The translations under genes were made by a program, and so were the position numbers. Source: Brucella rhizosphaerae (GTDB lineage: Bacteria; Pseudomonadota; Alphaproteobacteria; Rhizobiales; Rhizobiaceae). From it: a stretch of 64,000 nucleotides of DNA. Within the stretch, counting starts at the first letter, position 1; every line of letters begins with the position of its first letter. The stretch is taken from positions 1 to 64,000 of the forward strand of contig NZ_NNRK01000023.1 of the NCBI RefSeq assembly GCF_002252475.1, written 5' to 3'. Below the pieces are notes generated by a model. It saw only the letters and a program-made list of their open reading frames with translations. It ran no database searches and was not told the DNA's origin. This document shows positions 50,439 to 59,550 of this stretch, one piece after another.

Positions 50439-51374
50439 CTACACAACCGCGGTCACAAGTTCCCTGCCGCCAAAATGCGCACTCAGATTTGCCAGAACAA
50501 GATCGGCCATCGCCTTTCGGGTCTGATGTGTTCCACTGCCGATATGCGGCGTCAGCACCACATTCGGCATGTCATAGAGTTCCGCCGGAACCGTTGGCTC
50601 GTTCTCAAATACATCCAGTCCAGCACCGCCAAGTTGCCCGGACTGCAACGCCTTAACCAGCGCCACTTCATCCACCAGAGATCCGCGTGCTATATTGATC
50701 AGCACGCCATTTGATCCGAGCGCCGCAAGCACGTCAGCATTGATCGCATGACGTGTTTCGGCACTTGCAGCGGCTGCGATCACCAGAACGTCGCAATTCT
50801 GCGCAAGTTCCAGAAGACTTGGGTAATAGTCGTAAGGCACATCCTGCTTTGCCCTGCCGGTGTAGCTGATCTGGCCATCAAAGCCTTCCAGCCGCCGGGC
50901 AATTGCCTTGCCGATACGACCGAGCCCAAATATCCCATAACGTTGCCCACTGACGCGCGTACCAAGCCCGATTTCGGCCTTTGGCCAATTTCCCTTACGC
51001 ACATGTGCATCCGCAGTCGCAATGTGGCGCGCCTGCGCAATGATGAGACCAATCGCCGTATCGGCCACATCGGTTGTCAAAACATCCGGCGTGTTTGAAA
51101 CGCGATATCCTCTCTGGCGCGCCTTCGGCAGATCCACCTTGTCAAATCCAACGCCATTGATGGCAACGATTTCAAGCGCGGGCAAGCGGTCTGCCAGTTC
51201 ATTTGGAATGCCGATATGACCGCCAGTGACAACGCCCTTGATCTTGTCGCCATGCGTATTCAGGAAGGCATCCTGATCTTTGATCTCGAACCAGCGATGG
51301 ACTTTATACTGCTCGTTCAGGCTTTGCTCCATTGCGGGGGTCAATGGGCAGAGCTGGAGTATTTCAACGGACAT
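50439..51374 (-). CDS. 2-hydroxyacid dehydrogenase (GhrB/2-ketogluconate-reductase-like)
   Basis: 311-residue D-isomer-specific 2-hydroxyacid dehydrogenase. NAD loop FGLGRIGKAI is near 149-158, and the catalytic triad is R230 (INIARGSL), E259 (FENEP) and H277 (TPHIGSGT). In a gluconate/idonate regulon, reduction of 2-keto-gluconate (or glyoxylate/hydroxypyruvate) is most probable. It is the last gene of the minus-strand importer operon. Confidence 0.85.
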   Translation of the reverse strand: MSVEILQLCPLTPAMEQSLNEQYKVHRWFEIKDQDAFLNTHGDKIKGVVTGGHIGIPNELADRLPALEIVAINGVGFDKVDLPKARQRGYRVSNTPDVLTTDVADTAIGLIIAQARHIATADAHVRKGNWPKAEIGLGTRVSGQRYGIFGLGRIGKAIARRLEGFDGQISYTGRAKQDVPYDYYPSLLELAQNCDVLVIAAAASAETRHAINADVLAALGSNGVLINIARGSLVDEVALVKALQSGQLGGAGLDVFENEPTVPAELYDMPNVVLTPHIGSGTHQTRKAMADLVLANLSAHFGGRELVTAVV

Positions 51375-51404
51375 ACTGTTTCTCTTTATTGGCTATTTCG
51401 GGGG

Positions 51405-52136
51405 TTATTTGACGTCCGATTTGACGAACTGGCGTAGCTCAGCAGTTTGGGGATTGGCAAAGAGTTCGGCTGAAGCCCCCTCCTCCCAGATTTTACCCTG
51501 ATGCATGAAAATCGTCTTTGTCGCCACGCGCCTGGCAAACGCCATTTCATGGGTCACTAGGATCATCGTCATACCGCCCCGCGCCAGCTCCTCCATCACA
51601 TTGAGCACTTCTTCCGTCAGTTCCGGATCGAGTGCCGACGTCACTTCATCGAACAGCATCACTTTTGGCTGCATTGCCAAGGAACGCGCAATTGCAACGC
51701 GTTGCTGCTGGCCACCCGACAACTGATCGGGATAGGCATCGAATTTTTCCGAAAGCCCGACGAGCTTCAAAACCTCTTCAGCCTTTTTACGGGCATCGGC
51801 TTTTGAAACAGCCTTTACGATCTTCGGAGCGAGCATGATGTTTTCGCCAACCGTCAGATGCGGAAACAGATTGTAGCTCTGGAAAACAATACCAACATCT
51901 TTGCGCAGTTTGCGTAGCTGGGACGCGTCACTGGTCACTTTATGGCCGGCGATTTCGATCTCTCCGGAGTTGATCTTCTCAAGCCCGTTGATGCAGCGCA
52001 GCAGCGTGCTTTTTCCCGATCCTGAGCGACCGATCAGGGCAAAAACTTCGCCACGTTCTACCGTCAGGGAAACGCCCTTGAGCACTTCGACATTGCCGAA
52101 GCTCTTGTGCACATTCTTGATGATGACTTCAGACAT
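51405..52136 (-). CDS. Polar amino acid-type ABC transporter ATPase
   Basis: 243-residue ATPase with Walker A GRSGSGKST, signature LSGGQQQR, Walker B MLFDEVTSALD (V replaces the usual P in DEPT) and switch VTHEM. Subfamily matches GlnQ/HisP. It overlaps the preceding permease by eight bases. Confidence 0.88.
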   Translation of the reverse strand: MSEVIIKNVHKSFGNVEVLKGVSLTVERGEVFALIGRSGSGKSTLLRCINGLEKINSGEIEIAGHKVTSDASQLRKLRKDVGIVFQSYNLFPHLTVGENIMLAPKIVKAVSKADARKKAEEVLKLVGLSEKFDAYPDQLSGGQQQRVAIARSLAMQPKVMLFDEVTSALDPELTEEVLNVMEELARGGMTMILVTHEMAFARRVATKTIFMHQGKIWEEGASAELFANPQTAELRQFVKSDVK

Positions 52137-52776
52137 TGAGCCTCCTTTCCAGCCAGCGTGATAGCAATGACAGTGGGTAGCAAACTGCGAAATAAAGCGC
52201 TGCTACCACCACAAAAACGCGGAATGGCTGGAACGTTGCATTGTTGATAAGCGTGCCTGCGCGGGCCAGTTCGACAAAGCCGATAATCGACGCGATCGAG
52301 GTATTCTTGACCACCTGCACGGCAAAGCCGACAGTTGACGGCAAGGATATGCGAACGGCCTGTGGCAGGATCACATAGCGATATTGCTGAACGCGCGTCA
52401 GAGCGAGAGACTCCGATGCTTCCCATTGCTGTTTTGGAACCGACTGAATGCAGCCGCGCCAAATCTCTGCCAGATAGCCCGACGCATATACGGACATTGA
52501 TGCCCCGGCAGCCAGCAGAGGGTGCAGATCAAACCCTGCGAGGCTCAAACCGTAGTAAGAAAGAAACAGGATCATCAGCACCGGAATGCCCTGAATGATC
52601 TGGATATAGGTGCCAGCGGCCACGCGCAGCCATTTCATTGTCGAAACACGGGCCAGCGCGATCAGGAAACCGGCAATGCCACCGCCAATCAATGCGATAG
52701 CAGTCAGCAATATCGTCCACTGCAAACCCGTAAGCAGAAACAGAAATTCGTCGGGGCCAAAGGTTCGAAAAGTCAT
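52129..52776 (-). CDS. Polar amino acid-type ABC transporter permease 1
   Basis: 215-residue HisM-like permease with EAA loop (EASESLALTRVQQYRYVILPQA). ATG at 52776 is chosen because GGAGG is just upstream; the longer frame has an unusual Cys-rich start and is rejected. It overlaps the next permease by four bases. Confidence 0.87.
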   Translation of the reverse strand: MTFRTFGPDEFLFLLTGLQWTILLTAIALIGGGIAGFLIALARVSTMKWLRVAAGTYIQIIQGIPVLMILFLSYYGLSLAGFDLHPLLAAGASMSVYASGYLAEIWRGCIQSVPKQQWEASESLALTRVQQYRYVILPQAVRISLPSTVGFAVQVVKNTSIASIIGFVELARAGTLINNATFQPFRVFVVVAALYFAVCYPLSLLSRWLERRLNV

Positions 52777-53477
52777 GCTGACGCCTCCGGAATTGCTGCA
52801 ACTGTGCGGCGGGCAACACGACGACCAAACAGCCAGAGCCCGATCAGCGCAAGGACTGCACGCAAGCACAATGCCAGCCCCAGATAAATCAGGGTCACGA
52901 CGATGTAGACCTCGAATGAGCGGTAGGTTTGTGATTCAACGAAGGCAGCAGATGCAGCGAGTTCCTGAGTTGAAATCACTGAACAAACGCTGGATGCGAG
53001 CATCATCAATACGAACTGGCTACACAAGGCTGGATAGACCTTTGCCAAAGCAGGCAGAATGATCACATGCCGATAAATTTGTAGCCGCGTGAAACCGAGC
53101 GCCTCACCCGCCTCAATCTGTGATTTATGAACGGCCTCAATGCCTGAGCGGATGATTTCCGTGGAATAGGCTGTGAGGTTGATCGTCATACCAATCAGGG
53201 CCGCGACTTCGGCACCCACACGGAAGCCTGCCGCAGGCAGACCGAAATAGATGATGAACAACTGCACCAGAAATGGCGTATTGCGTATGATCTCGACATA
53301 GGCATCAATAAGAAAGCGAATTATGCCGCTATTCATCGACCGCAGCGAAGCGAACAAAACGCCGCCCGCGCAACCCAAAACGATGGACATGACTGACAGT
53401 TTGATTGTCAGCCATATGCCTGCCAGCAGAGCATCCTGATATTGGGCGATGACTCCGAACTGAAAAGTGTAGGACAT
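52773..53477 (-). CDS. Polar amino acid-type ABC transporter permease 2
   Basis: 234-residue HisQ-like permease with EAGEALGFTRLQIYRHVIILPAL as EAA loop and three to five membrane segments. Pairs with permease 1. Separated from the binding-protein gene by a terminator-like hairpin. Confidence 0.87.
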   Translation of the reverse strand: MSYTFQFGVIAQYQDALLAGIWLTIKLSVMSIVLGCAGGVLFASLRSMNSGIIRFLIDAYVEIIRNTPFLVQLFIIYFGLPAAGFRVGAEVAALIGMTINLTAYSTEIIRSGIEAVHKSQIEAGEALGFTRLQIYRHVIILPALAKVYPALCSQFVLMMLASSVCSVISTQELAASAAFVESQTYRSFEVYIVVTLIYLGLALCLRAVLALIGLWLFGRRVARRTVAAIPEASA

Positions 53478-53540
53478 GGTCCGGCCTCCCGCTGAATAAC
53501 AGCGCTTGTGCGGATTCTTCTATGTAAAGATGTGAAGAAA

Positions 53541-53568
53541 TCCGTCGGTGCAGCGAGGCACCGACGGA
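53541..53568 (-). terminator. Attenuator-like hairpin after the binding-protein gene
   Basis: Perfect 11-bp stem TCCGTCGGTGC (53541-53551) / GCACCGACGGA (53558-53568), followed on the minus strand by TTTCTT. Likely partial terminator giving more binding protein than permeases. Confidence 0.75.
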
Positions 53569-53575
53569 AAACCAA

Positions 53576-54373
53576 TCAGAACGATGGCAGGTCAGGCATC
53601 GGACGGCCTGTCCACTTCACTGCAATCTTGTCCAGATCGCCTGAGATCTTCATCAGATAGATGGCCGTGTTCAGCCATTGACGGACCTCAAAATCTTCAA
53701 GCTTTGTGGCCATCGAATTGCCTTGCTGGAAGAAAGTGAACCCAACCTTGAGTCCCGATTCCGGGCGCTGTTTGATGATTGCTTCGCCCACAGTGGAAGG
53801 CAGCGCCACAGCATCTACCTGCCCGGCAATCAATGCCTGCGCGCTTGTGGAGTCATCTTCGTAGACAACGATTTCGAGCCCCTGAATCGCAGCTTTCCGG
53901 AGTGCTGTTTCCTGAGTAGAACCGCGGTTCACCGACACGCGCTTGCCAGCCAGGTCTTCAAGCTTGGCAAAGTTCTGATCCGGACCAGAAATAATATCCA
54001 TATTGAAGGCGCTGTATGGCTGAGTAAACATCACCGTTTTAGCGCGCTCACCCGTTGGTGAAAGCGTGGCAACGAGGAAATCAACCTTGCCTGTTTGAAG
54101 CGCTGGAATACGTGCAGGCGGCGTCAGCGGAACAAGTTCAACAGGCAGATTGAGATAGGTGCCAAGTAGATTGGCGACATCGACGTCATAGCCCGCTGGA
54201 TTGCCCTTTTCATCAACCATCCCCATCGGTGGGGCGCCTGTCAGCACGCCAATTTTAACGGTGCCGCGAGCAGTAATCTCACTCATAGTCACGGCATGGG
54301 CATCAGCCATGCCAAACATGCCAGCCATCGTTAAACCCATGGCCAAGTTACGAATTGTTTTCAGAATACGCAT
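53576..54373 (-). CDS. Polar amino acid-type ABC transporter substrate-binding protein
   Basis: 265 residues (SBP_bac_3) with signal peptide of about 26 residues (basic MRILKTIRN, hydrophobic core, cleavage near ADAHA). ATG at 54373 has GGAGGAG upstream. First gene of the ghrB operon, with a GntR-like operator about 97 bp upstream. The substrate could be an acidic sugar or hydroxyacid rather than an amino acid. Confidence 0.87.
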   Translation of the reverse strand: MRILKTIRNLAMGLTMAGMFGMADAHAVTMSEITARGTVKIGVLTGAPPMGMVDEKGNPAGYDVDVANLLGTYLNLPVELVPLTPPARIPALQTGKVDFLVATLSPTGERAKTVMFTQPYSAFNMDIISGPDQNFAKLEDLAGKRVSVNRGSTQETALRKAAIQGLEIVVYEDDSTSAQALIAGQVDAVALPSTVGEAIIKQRPESGLKVGFTFFQQGNSMATKLEDFEVRQWLNTAIYLMKISGDLDKIAVKWTGRPMPDLPSF

Positions 54374-54717
54374 GATTTCTCCTCCAGTTCCCGCCTTCAC
54401 TCAACCCTCCTTGAATGACAGCAAGACATCATCGTTATACGTTGACATTCGCTTTTATGTTGTCGCTCGATGTTTTCGATAACATCGCAAGTTCATGAAT
54501 TTCCAGCTCTTAAACAGTATTCGATTTTACGCTCCCCTCCCGCGCAAGCCCCGGGAAAATCGCTTGTGACATTGAGACTGCGCTGAATATCAGCACGACC
54601 GTATCGTCGAAACGCAAAGACCTATCGTAAGTTATTCATTCCCATTCTTGCTGCTTGCAATAGTGCATGTTATCGATATCATTGCAATACCAAAAACTGG
54701 CACACGGGGAACTCTCC
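54374..54717. promoter_or_regulatory. Divergent control region with two GntR-type operators
   Basis: 344 bp without genes. Operator 2 ATGTTTTCGATAACAT (54470-54485) precedes the ABC operon; operator 3 ATGTTATCGATATCAT (54667-54682) precedes the 114-aa gene, flanked by TTGCAA and TGCAA. Both differ by one base from the perfect palindrome at 48624. The middle shows nothing else. Confidence 0.65.
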
Positions 54718-55062
54718 ATGCATACACGTTCAGCAATTTTTGAAGGCACAATTCATCCCGGACGCGAGGAAGAGTTCTTTCACATCGTGAAGGAACAGCT
54801 GCTTCCGGTCTGGAAGCGCATGCCAAATGCGCAAGCCGTGCGGGTCATGCGCATGTTGAATGTGGACCCCGGCTCACCGTCTATCGCTATGGTGCAGGAA
54901 ATAGATTATCCGTCGTTGGCGGCGGTCGAAGAAGCTTTGGCTTCGCCCGTGCGGCTGGAAGGACGTGTCATCACAGACAAAATGATGGAAATGTTTGACG
55001 GCCGTTTCTACCATGTTGTCTATGAGCAAATCCCAACGGCCGAAGCGACGCTGACCGTGTGA
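54718..55062 (+). CDS. Small conserved hypothetical protein, dimeric alpha/beta-barrel-like
   Basis: 114 residues, no clear family. Alternating strand/helix pattern (IFEGTIHPGREEEFFHIV at the start, later DGRFYHVVYEQI) suggests a ferredoxin-like barrel such as Dabb or EthD. ATG at 54718 is used; an earlier in-frame codon lies in the operator. It directly precedes the LacI regulator (28-bp gap) and should be co-regulated. Confidence 0.5.
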   Translation: MHTRSAIFEGTIHPGREEEFFHIVKEQLLPVWKRMPNAQAVRVMRMLNVDPGSPSIAMVQEIDYPSLAAVEEALASPVRLEGRVITDKMMEMFDGRFYHVVYEQIPTAEATLTV

Positions 55063-55090
55063 TAAACCAACCGATCAGACAGGACTTTGC

Positions 55091-56146
55091 ATGATCACCT
55101 CGCCCGCAAGAAAAGCAACCATGCGAGACGTTTCCCGCCTCGCGGGCGTATCGCAAATGACTGTATCGCGTGTTCTCGCAGACCCGGAACTGGTGTCTGA
55201 AGCCACCCGCAAGCGGGTGATGGAAGCCATCGAACAGCTGAGTTACGTTCCGGATCGGGTTGCTGGCAGCCTCTCTTCACGACGCACCAACTTCATCACC
55301 GCAATCTTGCCAACGCTGACGAATTCCAACTTCGCCGATACCGCTCAGGGACTTGCAGAATCCCTGCGGCCCAAAGGCTATCAGCTGCTGATCGGTTTCA
55401 CGATGTACAAGCTGGAGGAAGAAGAACGCATTATTCGCGCCATGCTTGAGCGACGCCCCGACGCGATTGTCGTGGCAGGCACGGTTCACACAAAGGCGGC
55501 CACGGAAATGCTGCTGCGCGCCGATATTCCTATCGTTGAAATATGGGGCAAGCCTGACAAGCCGATTGACCACTCGGTTGGGTTTTCCAACTATGAAGTG
55601 GGACGCTCCGCCGCGCGATATCTGCTATCGCTCGGCCACAGGCGCATTGGTGCGCTCGGCTCACGAACAGATGCCGACGCTATCGACTTGCGTGGCGAAA
55701 GCCGATTGATGGGTTTTGCCTCTGTGTTGCGCGAAGCAGGCGTGAGTGACCAGCTGATTGTGCGGGAAGGAACGGCACCTGTGTCGCATGATCACGGCGC
55801 ACGAACCATATCGACCCTGCTGGAGCGCGCACCAGATGTAGAGGCCGTATTCGCCGTATCAGATATTTCTGCTTTCGGCGCACTGATGGAATGTCATCGC
55901 CGTGGCATCAAGGTGCCTGAACAATTGTCTCTGATGGGCTTCGGTGACTTCGATATTGCACGCCAGTCGGTTCCGGCAATCACGACCATACGCGTCGATG
56001 CCGTCGGAATCGGTGTCAAAACAGGCGAATTACTGCTCAATGTTTTTGATAAAGGCGATGCAGACACCCAATCTCTTGCTCCATCGCTGGTGGATGTGGG
56101 CTTCAAGCTCATTGAACGTCAGACCGCATATTGCCGCGGTTCATAA
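55091..56146 (+). CDS. LacI-family transcriptional regulator (GntR/IdnR type)
   Basis: 351 residues. LacI helix-turn-helix at about 11-35 (MRDVSRLAGVSQMTVSRVLADP) with hinge at about 50-60, then a periplasmic-binding-like domain. GntR/IdnR-type proteins respond to gluconate or idonate and bind ATGTTA-like palindromes, seen three times around these genes. It probably represses idnD, idnO, the ABC/ghrB operon and itself. Confidence 0.88.
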   Translation: MITSPARKATMRDVSRLAGVSQMTVSRVLADPELVSEATRKRVMEAIEQLSYVPDRVAGSLSSRRTNFITAILPTLTNSNFADTAQGLAESLRPKGYQLLIGFTMYKLEEEERIIRAMLERRPDAIVVAGTVHTKAATEMLLRADIPIVEIWGKPDKPIDHSVGFSNYEVGRSAARYLLSLGHRRIGALGSRTDADAIDLRGESRLMGFASVLREAGVSDQLIVREGTAPVSHDHGARTISTLLERAPDVEAVFAVSDISAFGALMECHRRGIKVPEQLSLMGFGDFDIARQSVPAITTIRVDAVGIGVKTGELLLNVFDKGDADTQSLAPSLVDVGFKLIERQTAYCRGS

Positions 56147-56168
56147 ACTGAGGCGACCGCATTATAAG

Positions 56169-56213
56169 AATACGCGATTGGGTTCCCGCACAGCGAAAAT
56201 CCAACCGCGTATT
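56169..56213 (+). terminator. Terminator after the LacI-family gene
   Basis: AATACGCG (56169-56176) / CGCGTATT (56206-56213) extended inward by TTGG/CCAA past one mismatch, then TTTCT on the plus strand. Confidence 0.7.
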
Positions 56214-56234
56214 TTTCTACTCAGTCAGCAACGA

Positions 56235-56987
56235 TCAACCGCTGTGGAAACCACCATCGACTGGCAGGGTAACACCGGTGATGAAGCTGGCTGCAGGCGA
56301 AGCAAGGAACAATGCAGCACCTACAAGATCTTCAGCCTCGCCCCAGCGCTTCAGCGCTGAACGCTGCGCAATGGGTTGTTCTGTCGCCGGATTTTCCCAC
56401 AAAGCGCGCGTCATGTCGGTGCGGTGATAGCCCGGCCCGATTGCGTTGACACGCACGCCATCCGGGCCAAACTTATGCGCCAGAACACGCGTCAGGCCGA
56501 GAATGCCAGTCTTGCTGGCCGTGTAAGCAGGAACCCCGGCATCCGCAAGATAGCTGAGCATAGATGCCACCGCTATTACCGAACCCTTGCTTTCCTTTAG
56601 CTTTGGGTATGCGGCCATTGTCAGACGGAACACGCTGTTCAGATTGATATCCATGACATCGTTGAATACGTCATTTTCCCACTCCGTCTGATCCCGTGCA
56701 ACACCTTGTGCATTGATCAGCACATCGATGCGCGGCTGTTTGGCCATGAATGCAATGGCATCGTCATTGCTGCGAACGTCAAGTTCATAGAACTCAATGC
56801 CCTTATTGGCCTCGTCCTTCACAGCCTTTTCGATCTTGGTGACGGAGCTGCCACTTGCAGCAACTGACGCACCAAGTGCCGCGAAACCACGCGCCATTTC
56901 AAGGCCGATACCGCTCGTAGCACCCGAAACCAGCACGCGCTTTCCCGCAAACAAGTCCTTGGCGAAAGACGAAATGACGTTCTGCAT
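56235..56987 (-). CDS. SDR-family oxidoreductase
   Basis: 250-residue SDR: SGATSGIG at 21-28, catalytic S142, Y155, K159 (YTASK). The usual NNAG is INAQG here (91-95), an altered loop. Last gene of the minus-strand polyol operon (28 bp after the glycerol-dehydrogenase-like gene). Substrate unknown, probably a polyol. Confidence 0.83.
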   Translation of the reverse strand: MQNVISSFAKDLFAGKRVLVSGATSGIGLEMARGFAALGASVAASGSSVTKIEKAVKDEANKGIEFYELDVRSNDDAIAFMAKQPRIDVLINAQGVARDQTEWENDVFNDVMDINLNSVFRLTMAAYPKLKESKGSVIAVASMLSYLADAGVPAYTASKTGILGLTRVLAHKFGPDGVRVNAIGPGYHRTDMTRALWENPATEQPIAQRSALKRWGEAEDLVGAALFLASPAASFITGVTLPVDGGFHSG

Positions 56988-57015
56988 AATATCCTCCCAG
57001 TAAATACTATAAAAC

Positions 57016-58101
57016 TCAGATCAGCTGCTTCAATGCAGCGACAACCATGTCCGGCGTGACCTTGATCGGCTCATTGTGAATGATTTCACCTGCCCGGCAG
57101 GCGCGCTTTGCAACGATTTCGAGCTTTTCGTCGGTCGCGTTTTCAATGCCGATATCGGCAAGGCTGGTCGGCAGACGCACGGAAAGACAAAATTCGCGCA
57201 CTTTCTGAAACTCTTCTTCAGCGCCATGCAGCTTTAGGCCTGCCAGAACTCCGATGGCAACTTTTTCACCATGCAGATGATGATGAACATCGTCGAGTTC
57301 GCACAGCCCATGATGGATAGCGTGTGCCGCTGCAACGCCACCGGACTCGAAACCAATACCGGAAAGCAGAATGTTTGCTTCGATCACGCGCTCCATCGCA
57401 GGGCCAGCCTGTTTGGCATCGCATTCCGCAAGTGAGGCTGCACCAAACTCGAAGATGGTATCGCGGCAGAAGCGCGCGACTTCATAGGCAAGGCTTACAC
57501 CCTGCATTTTCATGCAGTTGAATGCGCCCGACTGACGGCAGGAGTCAGCCTCATAAAAAGTTGCAAGTGCATCACCAATACCGGCTGCAAGGAACCGCGC
57601 CGGCGCTTGTGCAATCAGCGCCGTATCCACCAGAACCAGATTGGGGTTGCCTGGCAGGAACGTGTCATAAGCCACGGAGCCATCATCGTTATAGACAACA
57701 GCCAAAGCACTGCACGGAGCATCAGATGCAGCAATTGTCGGGAAAATGATCGACGGAAGCCCAAGGTCGCGTGCGGCAGCTTTTGCCGTATCAAGCGCCT
57801 TGCCACCACCAACACCGATGACGACTTTCGCGCCTGCGTCACGGGCGTGGGCAACCAGAGCCGCAATCTGACTTTCCGAGCATTCGCCGCCATGGCGCAC
57901 GATGCGTACTTCCGGGCCAGATGCAAAAGCGGCATCAACCTTTGGCTTCAGTATATCGAAAATACCATTGTCTAAAAGCACCACAGCCTTGTCGCCAAAG
58001 CCCGAAGCTTCTTCGCCCAGGCGGCCAATGACGCCTGCACCTTGAATGTAACGGCCCGGAAAACGTGCGCCGCGCATGGTTGAAGCAGCACTTACCAGCA
58101 T
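57016..58101 (-). CDS. gldA: Glycerol dehydrogenase-family (GldA) oxidoreductase
   Basis: 361 residues. NAD-binding GGGKALDTAKA at 98-108; metal ligands D177, H260 and H277 have exactly the spacing of GldA (83 and 17 residues). Catalyses oxidation of glycerol or another vicinal diol in the family. Overlaps the next SDR gene by 10 bases. With an FGGY kinase in the operon, substrate may be a longer polyol. Confidence 0.85.
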   Translation of the reverse strand: MLVSAASTMRGARFPGRYIQGAGVIGRLGEEASGFGDKAVVLLDNGIFDILKPKVDAAFASGPEVRIVRHGGECSESQIAALVAHARDAGAKVVIGVGGGKALDTAKAAARDLGLPSIIFPTIAASDAPCSALAVVYNDDGSVAYDTFLPGNPNLVLVDTALIAQAPARFLAAGIGDALATFYEADSCRQSGAFNCMKMQGVSLAYEVARFCRDTIFEFGAASLAECDAKQAGPAMERVIEANILLSGIGFESGGVAAAHAIHHGLCELDDVHHHLHGEKVAIGVLAGLKLHGAEEEFQKVREFCLSVRLPTSLADIGIENATDEKLEIVAKRACRAGEIIHNEPIKVTPDMVVAALKQLI

Positions 58102-58865
58102 ACATAGCCTCCATCGGCCAGTACAATCGAGCCGGTCATGAGGCTTGATGCATCGCTCGCAAGGAACAGAATGACGGATGCGACTTCATCCGTGCGTCCG
58201 AGCCGGTTCATTGGAGTGCCGCCAACCCAATGACGATACATTTCCGGATCCTCATAAACGTATTTGTTCATTTCTGTGTCGATATAGGTCGGCGCGACCG
58301 AATTAACGCGAACGCCACGTGCGCCCCATTCAGCGGCCAGAGAGCGCGTCAGATGATGCACTGCGGCCTTGGATGCGTTGTAGTTGGCCTGTTCCTGCGG
58401 ACGGTTCACAATGAAACCGGACATGGATCCAACATTGACGATGTTGCCTGACCCATTTTCAAGCATCGTCTTACCAAATGCGCGACAGCACCAGAATACG
58501 CCATTGAGATTAACGTCAATAACCTTGTTCCAGATGTTGTCTGCCATGGTTTCGGCTGGATGATTGCTGATCGCGATCCCGGCATTGTTGACGAGAATAT
58601 CAACGCGGCCATGGCGTGCGACAACCGCATCATGCACACGCTGAACACCTTCAACATCGGTGACGTCCAGCAATTCGCCTTCGACGCTGTAGCCCTTGGC
58701 AGACAGTTCAGCCAGGGCTTTGTCCAGCAGTTCCTGGCTCATATCGGTGAGGATCACCTTAGCGCCAGCCTCGGCCAGTGCCTCAGAGGCAGAAAGACCG
58801 ATACCGCGTGCGGCACCCGTGACGACTGCAATCTTGCCGTCAATTCTGAACTTTTCGAGAAACAT
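58092..58865 (-). CDS. SDR-family oxidoreductase
   Basis: 257-residue SDR with TGAARGIG at 16-23, NNAG at 93-96 and catalytic S147, Y162, K166. Resembles the SDR at 14212 in overall pattern, suggesting similar roles in the two sugar modules. Polyol/sugar substrate inferred from neighbours. Confidence 0.83.
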   Translation of the reverse strand: MFLEKFRIDGKIAVVTGAARGIGLSASEALAEAGAKVILTDMSQELLDKALAELSAKGYSVEGELLDVTDVEGVQRVHDAVVARHGRVDILVNNAGIAISNHPAETMADNIWNKVIDVNLNGVFWCCRAFGKTMLENGSGNIVNVGSMSGFIVNRPQEQANYNASKAAVHHLTRSLAAEWGARGVRVNSVAPTYIDTEMNKYVYEDPEMYRHWVGGTPMNRLGRTDEVASVILFLASDASSLMTGSIVLADGGYVCW

Positions 58866-58890
58866 GGAAATGCTATCCTTGTCTGACTTG

Positions 58891-59550
58891 CTATTGGGCA
58901 GCCGCGCTTAAGAGCGACTGCAAACTGGAAAGAAGGTCTTCGGGATCGGCGATCACAACGCCATCCGGGAAAGTGAGATCGGTGCGGTGCGGCTCTGGCC
59001 AACCGATAACGGTCATGTCTGCCGCAAGGCCGGCGCGTGCACCCGGCACGCTGTCTTCGACAACAATGCAATGTGATGGCTCAACACCAAGCAGATAAGC
59101 GCCGCGCAGATACGGTTCTGCCGCTGGCTTGCCTTCGCGCACATCATTACGCGACACACTGATAAAATCAGGCCGCTGAAGGCCAACAGCACGCAGATTT
59201 GCATCCACAAGCATACGATCTGAATTGGAAACAATAGCGTAAGGGACGCCCGCCTTTTCGAGATAGGCCAGCACTTCCGCTGCACCCGGACGCAGTTTCA
59301 GTCGGATAGCTCCGTCTATATAGGCCGCATATTTCGCTTTGACGAAGGCATCAAGATTGGCAGTAAAGCCAGTCTCATTGCGTAGCATGGCGTGACAATC
59401 AGCAATAGTTGTGCCGGTTACACGGTTTTCGAAATCATCTGGCACCGTGCCCGAAAAAGCTGCGATAGCCTCAAGAAGCGTTTCATAATGCAATGGCTCG
59501 CTGTCAACGAGCGTTCCATCCATATCAAAAAGAACGGCATGCGAACTCAT
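58891..59550 (-). CDS. HAD-family hydrolase (beta-phosphoglucomutase/phosphatase-like)
   Basis: 219 residues. Catalytic D9 and D11 lie in FDMDGTLVDSEP; HAD motifs II (VSNSD) and III/IV (VVEDSVPGARAGLAA) are present. Could dephosphorylate a sugar phosphate made by the kinase, or act as a metabolic-repair phosphatase. Overlaps the kinase gene by four bases. Confidence 0.83.
   Translation of the reverse strand: MSSHAVLFDMDGTLVDSEPLHYETLLEAIAAFSGTVPDDFENRVTGTTIADCHAMLRNETGFTANLDAFVKAKYAAYIDGAIRLKLRPGAAEVLAYLEKAGVPYAIVSNSDRMLVDANLRAVGLQRPDFISVSRNDVREGKPAAEPYLRGAYLLGVEPSHCIVVEDSVPGARAGLAADMTVIGWPEPHRTDLTFPDGVVIADPEDLLSSLQSLLSAAAQ

Noticed and set aside
52777-52869. Longer N-terminus for the amino-acid-type permease 1
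   Set aside because: Extension is Cys/Ser-rich, overlaps the upstream permease gene in another frame, while ATG 52776 has a GGAGG site.
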